A stretch of DNA of 64,000 nt from Auanema rhodensis (lineage: Eukaryota > Nematoda > Chromadorea > Rhabditida > Rhabditidae), in assembly GCA_964057225.1 (NCBI GenBank), contig OZ059897.1, forward strand, positions 12,524,001-12,588,000. Reading direction: 5' to 3'. The position numbers and the translations under genes were made by a program. Shown in pieces: positions 61,301-64,000 of this stretch; positions within the stretch are counted from its first letter, which is position 1; each line of letters begins with the position of its first letter. A model generated the notes under the pieces. The model was given only the letters and a program-made list of their open reading frames with translations, was not told the origin of the DNA and ran no database searches.

Positions 61301-64000
61301 TCCATTTGTCATCGTCGTCTTCAACGTCCACATGTCCATCAAACTGTTTCTCATTAATCTGATGTTTGTTTGTCGTAACTATGACTGTCCTTTGTTTTGT
61401 GTTTTTGACTTAATAACTATCAAAATCATCAGAATTAGATCAGAATTAGCCTCAGAAAATGAGAAATAGAACCTTTGAAGACGTCGTCGATGTTATGAAT
61501 TCTTCAATTGCTTCACATATACAATTAGCACCATCACTTAATTTCTTAAAGAATACTCTTTTATCTCAAAAAACAAAACAAAATTTGTTTTGCCTTTAAC
61601 AGGATTACTGTACTACCGTATTCCATCTGTTATATGTTTCACTTATTCCTTATGCAATCACACGTTTTTATGTTTCTCAAATGTCTTGTTTGTAGTTATT
61701 TAAAACTAAAAAACAAAAATGACTGTCTTCCGTCTCTTGCTACTCACTGTTTATGATTTTCTCAAGGAATCGCAATGTAACAAACAAGCTTCTAAACTTT
61801 AAAACTTTAAAACTTTTTTTTCTTTTTCCTTTACACGAACATTTTTTGTTTTGCTTTTTCACAAAAACCTTAGCTTTGCACCTTTTATTATAATTTAAAA
61901 TATATTCTATTGAATATAGAAATAATTATGATCAAAGATGAGCACAGCTGAAAATTTCTTTTTTTTTTTCAAAAAAAGCTCTCTATCTCTCTCTTTCTGT
62001 CTCTCCTTTCCAATATAGATTGTTATAAGCTTGGAATAGATTATAGTTCTTATAATCAAGCTCAAAAAGTTCTAAGGGAGAATGACAAGATATTTCTTTA
62101 ATAAAATCTAATATGCAAACTATATGTATCCTAGCGTTTATTACAGTTGTCTTTACGTTTTATATTAATAAAATTATGTTCGCTTTGCATCAATTCACAA
62201 GCATTTCATGCAAACACGTTCAACACAAGTATGTCAAAAGTCAATTTTCACCTATCGTCCGTCGTCGTGTTAATGTTCAGATTTATGCACTATCCAATGT
62301 TTTGTTTTCAACAACAACAACAAAAACTCTTTTAACCATAACATTTTTTAAGTTTTCTAATATAAAAATTAAATTTTATATTATTATATACTAATTATAA
62401 CATTAAATATAAGATTTAACCTTAATTATTTTTTAATAATGATCACTAATCAAGCTTATATACCGCTTCTCATCTAATCCATTTAACATTTAGCACTGCG
62501 AGTACGTATTCTGGATCCTAAGCATCAAGTCTTAGGAGTTGGTCAGAAAGCACAATGGATTTGTCAAATAGTTGGCAACATAGTAAGCTTATAACTACTA
62601 TAACATATAGCTAAAAGAATGATTATTTATGATTCAAATATGAAAATTATTTTTTTTTTTTTCAAAAATCAATAAAATCATTCTTTTAGTTTAGCATAAC
62701 AAATACTTTATAACATTATAATTTATTAAACATAGCCTGTGTTGTCTTCAATTTTAGCCATCTAACGCTCATTTGGAATGGACACGTGTTGGATATGCTA
62801 CGTTACCATCTAAAGCTTATACGGATGAAGGATATCTATCTTTGGATAATGTACAAGAAGAAGATGAAGGACAATATCGTTGTACCGCAACAACTATACA
62901 TTCATATGCTACTGATGATGCCTTACTTACCATTAGTCAGCAGCCTAGTATGCTTTTCAATCACTCAAAATGCTTCACCCACCTTAGTTTCAATATCAAA
63001 AAAGCTTAGAACAATGCTTATGCTTCATTCTTTAGTTTGTATTCAGTTTTCAACAGTTAAGGATATTTTAATCATTGTTAACAGAAAATCAGATGAGAAA
63101 CCTATAGCTATCATCTTAACAACATAACTGTCTGATTCTCGTGTTTTCATGATATCTCCTACCTTTGTTTAAACAAAAGTCTAAACAACTGAACTATATG
63201 TATGTGCAGTCTTTTCGTTTTTTGAACAAAAAACAGAACTTTTTATTTAGTTCTCAATGTTTTAGTTTAGAATATATATTTTATGAGTTTAAGCTATTTT
63301 AACAAGCTTAAATTACAAACGTTTTGTCAGCTTTTTTTGTTTTGTTTTAATTTTATTTTTATAATTTATACACAAAGCTTTATTCCACATAATATTTATC
63401 ACATATAGCTTTATGATGTTAAGTTTCGCTTAAACTCAGCCGTTATGCACAATATTTCAAACAAATATTTCAAGAAATTATCTAAAGATTGTTTGTTAAA
63501 GTTTGTTAATTTGATATGTTTAGGTGGACGTCCTCCTCAGCCAGTAATTGATCCACTTCATCAAACTGTTATTGAAGGAGATGCTGCATCATTCAGATGC
63601 TGGGTACCTGGAATTCCTGATTGTCAAATCACTTTCCATAAGGTAATATCACGCTTTTTCTTGATAGAATTATAATTTCTTTTCTTTTAGGAACATATTG
63701 GTGGCCCATTACCTCATGGAGTTTACCAAACTGGTAATGCTTTGAAGATTCCAAGAGCTATGCTTAAGGATGCTGGAAACTATATCTGTACAGCCATCAA
63801 TCAATATGGAATTGGACAATCACCAAATGCTCGTTTGGATGTTGTTAGACGTTCGTTTTCTATTATTCTTTGAAATTAATTTTACCACATATGTTACATC
63901 AATGAAACCAATGATATTTCAGCTGTTCAAAAGCCAAAGGTTGATCCAATTGAGCAAACTGTAAATGAAGGTGAGCCCGCCCGCTTCCGTTGTTGGGTTC
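33262..64000 (+). CDS. unc-52: Perlecan (basement-membrane heparan sulfate proteoglycan core), long form, 3' end outside window
   Basis: About 47 phase-consistent exons, ~2237 codons visible. Perlecan is a secreted basement-membrane proteoglycan; in C. elegans UNC-52 anchors body-wall muscle attachments. Order: signal peptide (exon 33262-33460), SEA module, LDLa and Ig modules, coiled coil and His/Gln-rich segments up to 47506. Then an Ig (55430-55568, 55616-55776), three LDLa (55825-56094, 56837-56958), an Ig (57003-57089, 57141-57262, 58015 on) and laminin EGF and laminin IV modules (58015-58210, 58258-58398, 58676-58936, 58993-59085, 59133-59251, 59302-59567, 59611-60011, 60060-60230, 60277-60516, 60563-60748, 60796-60902, 60968-61054, 61107-61213). 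An Ig array starts at 62494 (62494-62582, 62758-62947, 63524-63642, 63691-63850, 63923 on). The downstream half matches UNC-52 domains II-IV. The upstream part (33262-47506) is assigned to the same gene by phase and module type; it could instead be a separate gene ending in read-through at 47559. Confidence 0.9.
34225..34286. repeat. (CT)n microsatellite in perlecan intron
   Basis: About 25 CT dinucleotides preceded by a C7 run. The minus-strand and plus-strand open frames over it encode only Arg-Glu or Ser-Leu repeats and are not genes. Confidence 0.85.
34722..34924 (+). CDS. Possible alternative first exon of perlecan
   Basis: An ATG at 34722 lies in frame with exon 34822-34924 and would add a short hydrophobic leader ([15 protein letters not shown]). 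It is preceded at 34713-34715 by CAG after a pyrimidine-poor tract, and by a relatively GC-rich patch with CACCC-type motifs at ~34485-34560, which would suit a second promoter. The alternative is that this is simply intron sequence upstream of the 34821 acceptor, open by chance. Confidence 0.35.
39922..41857 (-). CDS. hhat-1: Hedgehog-type protein acyltransferase (MBOAT family), nested in a perlecan intron, 9 exons, 514 aa
   Basis: Exons on the minus strand: 41857-41657, 41616-41381, 41328-41218, 41169-40974, 40925-40775, 40705-40584, 40539-40243, 40198-40089, 40042-39922; all phases agree. It is a multi-pass membrane protein with the MBOAT signature [12 protein letters not shown] followed by a [11 protein letters not shown] segment, aligning by eye with human HHAT around its catalytic Asp and His. 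HHAT transfers palmitate to the N-terminal cysteine of Hedgehog in the ER; nematodes lack a classical Hedgehog but have Hedgehog-related secreted proteins, so the substrate is open. The length is close to human HHAT (493 aa). The gene lies wholly inside the perlecan intron 38817-42636 on the opposite strand. From memory, C. elegans hhat-1 and unc-52 are neighbours on one cosmid (ZC101.3, ZC101.2), which would make this an old arrangement. A minus-strand acceptor (TTTTAG) at 41889-41894 may be a trans-splice site 31 bases before the ATG. Confidence 0.88.
43428..43451 (+). other. 24-nt microexon of perlecan
   Basis: It is flanked by ATTTCAG and GTAGGT and is phase 1 on both sides. It encodes about eight residues (AISPRDPN) in the linker before an LDLa module. 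Including it makes the next codon TGT (Cys); skipping it makes the codon GGT (Gly). The exon could be a false call, because the intron around it is AT-rich and short motifs recur by chance. Confidence 0.5.
44781..45117 (+). other. Perlecan charged coiled-coil exons
   Basis: Exons 44781-44884 and 44932-45117 are separated by a 47-bp intron and join in phase 0. They encode ~95 residues dominated by Arg, Glu, Gln and His with repeats such as [12 protein letters not shown] and [13 protein letters not shown], a strong continuous helix or coiled coil. Such a segment between LDLa modules is not part of the standard perlecan domain set that I know. Confidence 0.75.
46722..46790. other. Hairpin-forming element in perlecan intron
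   Basis: TGGTC (46722-46726) pairs with GGCCA (46786-46790), and GCCTGTTGAT (46728-46737) with ATCGACAGGC (46776-46785) through one G:U pair. An inner ATCGC/GCGAT stem (46755-46759, 46765-46769) has a five-base loop. The sequence is more GC-rich than the surrounding intron. It could be a structured RNA or a small mobile-element remnant. Confidence 0.4.
46894..46921. repeat. (GATA)n microsatellite
   Basis: About seven GATA/AGAT units with one GGTA variant, in the perlecan intron before exon 47061. Confidence 0.75.
47061..47506 (+). other. Perlecan LDLa module followed by His/Gln-rich segment
   Basis: Exons 47061-47179 and 47226-47506 encode an acidic run (YDDEDDD), an LDLa module ([15 protein letters not shown] ... 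[16 protein letters not shown]) and then ~75 residues rich in His and Gln, including [20 protein letters not shown]-type repeats from CAA/CAG/CAT codons at ~47380-47470. The exon ends in phase 1 at 47506, matching the phase-1 acceptor at 55430. If not spliced, the frame closes at 47559. Confidence 0.75.
47507..52775. other. 5' two-thirds of the 7.9-kb perlecan intron
   Basis: No supported exon. It contains a GC-richer patch at ~47820-47935, pyrimidine tracts at ~48510-48670 and ~49370-49400, a purine tract at ~49670-49732, and a CA run at ~50806-50820. Open frames are short and low-complexity. It probably includes the promoter for the internal perlecan start at 52791. Confidence 0.5.
52280..52354. 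repeat. (GA)n microsatellite
   Basis: About 37 GA dinucleotides with two interruptions, about 440 bp upstream of the internal perlecan start exon. Confidence 0.9.
52776..52789 (+). promoter_or_regulatory. Putative trans-splice acceptor for the internal perlecan start
   Basis: The sequence TTTCTAAGCATTCAG ends one base before the ATG at 52791. It is a plausible spliced-leader acceptor for transcripts starting in the large intron. Confidence 0.4.
52791..52875 (+). CDS. unc-52: Internal alternative first exon of perlecan with signal peptide
   Basis: An ATG opens 28 codons with a clear secretion leader ([15 protein letters not shown], then KRKHRQ) and a GTAAGT donor in phase 1, which fits the phase-1 acceptor at 55430. 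The spliced product would start with this leader and go straight into the Ig, three LDLa and laminin modules, the usual UNC-52 arrangement. With the short 3' end at 61278 it would be 1141 aa. The leader, donor and phase agree, so I think this exon is real. Its codon use is more GC-rich than neighbouring intron sequence. Confidence 0.75.
57416..57436. repeat. (TA)n microsatellite
   Basis: A short TA run in the intron between perlecan exons 57141-57262 and 58015-58210. Confidence 0.7.
61107..61278 (+). CDS. unc-52: Composite terminal exon giving a short perlecan form
   Basis: The exon finishes a laminin-EGF module ([18 protein letters not shown]). A donor at 61214 (GAAG|GTGAAG, phase 1) fits the Ig-array exon at 62494. 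If it is not used, the frame runs on through [17 protein letters not shown] to a TAG at 61276-61278. C. elegans has a known short UNC-52 class that lacks the Ig-rich domain IV and domain V, so a short form ending here is expected. The tail is strikingly basic. A poly(A) signal candidate lies at 62100. Confidence 0.7.
62100..62105 (+). terminator. Candidate poly(A) signal for the short perlecan form
   Basis: AATAAA about 820 bp after the short-form stop and about 390 bp before the next Ig exon. Other weaker AT-rich candidates exist nearer the stop. Confidence 0.35.

Noticed and set aside
1-64000. Search for tRNA, rRNA, spliced-leader RNA, CRISPR arrays and transposase genes
   Set aside because: I saw no cloverleaf with a GGTTCRA arm, no SL1-like sequence, no regularly spaced repeats and no transposase or reverse-transcriptase motifs. 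A tRNAscan/Infernal and repeat-library run would be decisive.

Overview
The window is AT-rich eukaryotic DNA and almost certainly nematode. It carries many short introns (about 45-100 bp), a perlecan gene laid out like Caenorhabditis unc-52, and 3' splice-type sites sitting just upstream of several start codons, as expected for spliced-leader trans-splicing. Many 3' splice sites do not fit the strict TTTTCAG consensus of Caenorhabditis (TTAG, AAG and GAAG acceptors are common), so I would not assign it to that genus. Gene models were built by hand from splice sites and reading-frame phase. Every exon junction listed keeps the frame, but no alignment or transcript data were available.

Layout. 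1-5120: no supportable gene. 5121-9423 (minus): a 25-exon LDL-receptor-family gene, 932 aa, with eight LDLa modules, EGFs, one YWTD propeller, a membrane segment and an FDNPIY endocytosis motif; its length and plan suit a yolk receptor of the RME-2 type. 12278-20657 (minus): a 28-exon gene for a 1659-aa type I membrane protein. It has an LPMO-like N-terminal domain whose mature N-terminus is predicted to be histidine, then EGF, TIL, five DOMON-type segments, a SEA module, a membrane segment and a tail. About 20.66-30.8 kb: gene-poor, simple repeats only. 30811-31254 (plus): a three-exon gene for a small secreted helical protein. 33262-64000 (plus, continuing beyond the window): perlecan/unc-52, with about 47 visible exons. 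39922-41857 (minus): a complete 9-exon Hedgehog-type acyltransferase (hhat) gene nested in an unc-52 intron.

The perlecan locus appears to encode several products. A long form starts at 33262 with a signal peptide and SEA module, followed by eight LDLa modules, an Ig, a charged coiled coil and His/Gln-rich segments. A second signal-peptide exon at 52791, deep in an 8-kb intron, joins in frame to the downstream Ig/LDLa/laminin part, which is the arrangement of classical UNC-52. Exon 61107 can either splice on to the Ig array at 61213 or read through to a stop at 61278, giving a short form with a very basic tail.

The perlecan, LDL-receptor and LPMO/DOMON genes all encode secreted or surface proteins. 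The most unusual is the LPMO-like/DOMON fusion: it puts a putative copper site and relatives of the haem domain that feeds electrons to fungal LPMOs in one polypeptide.
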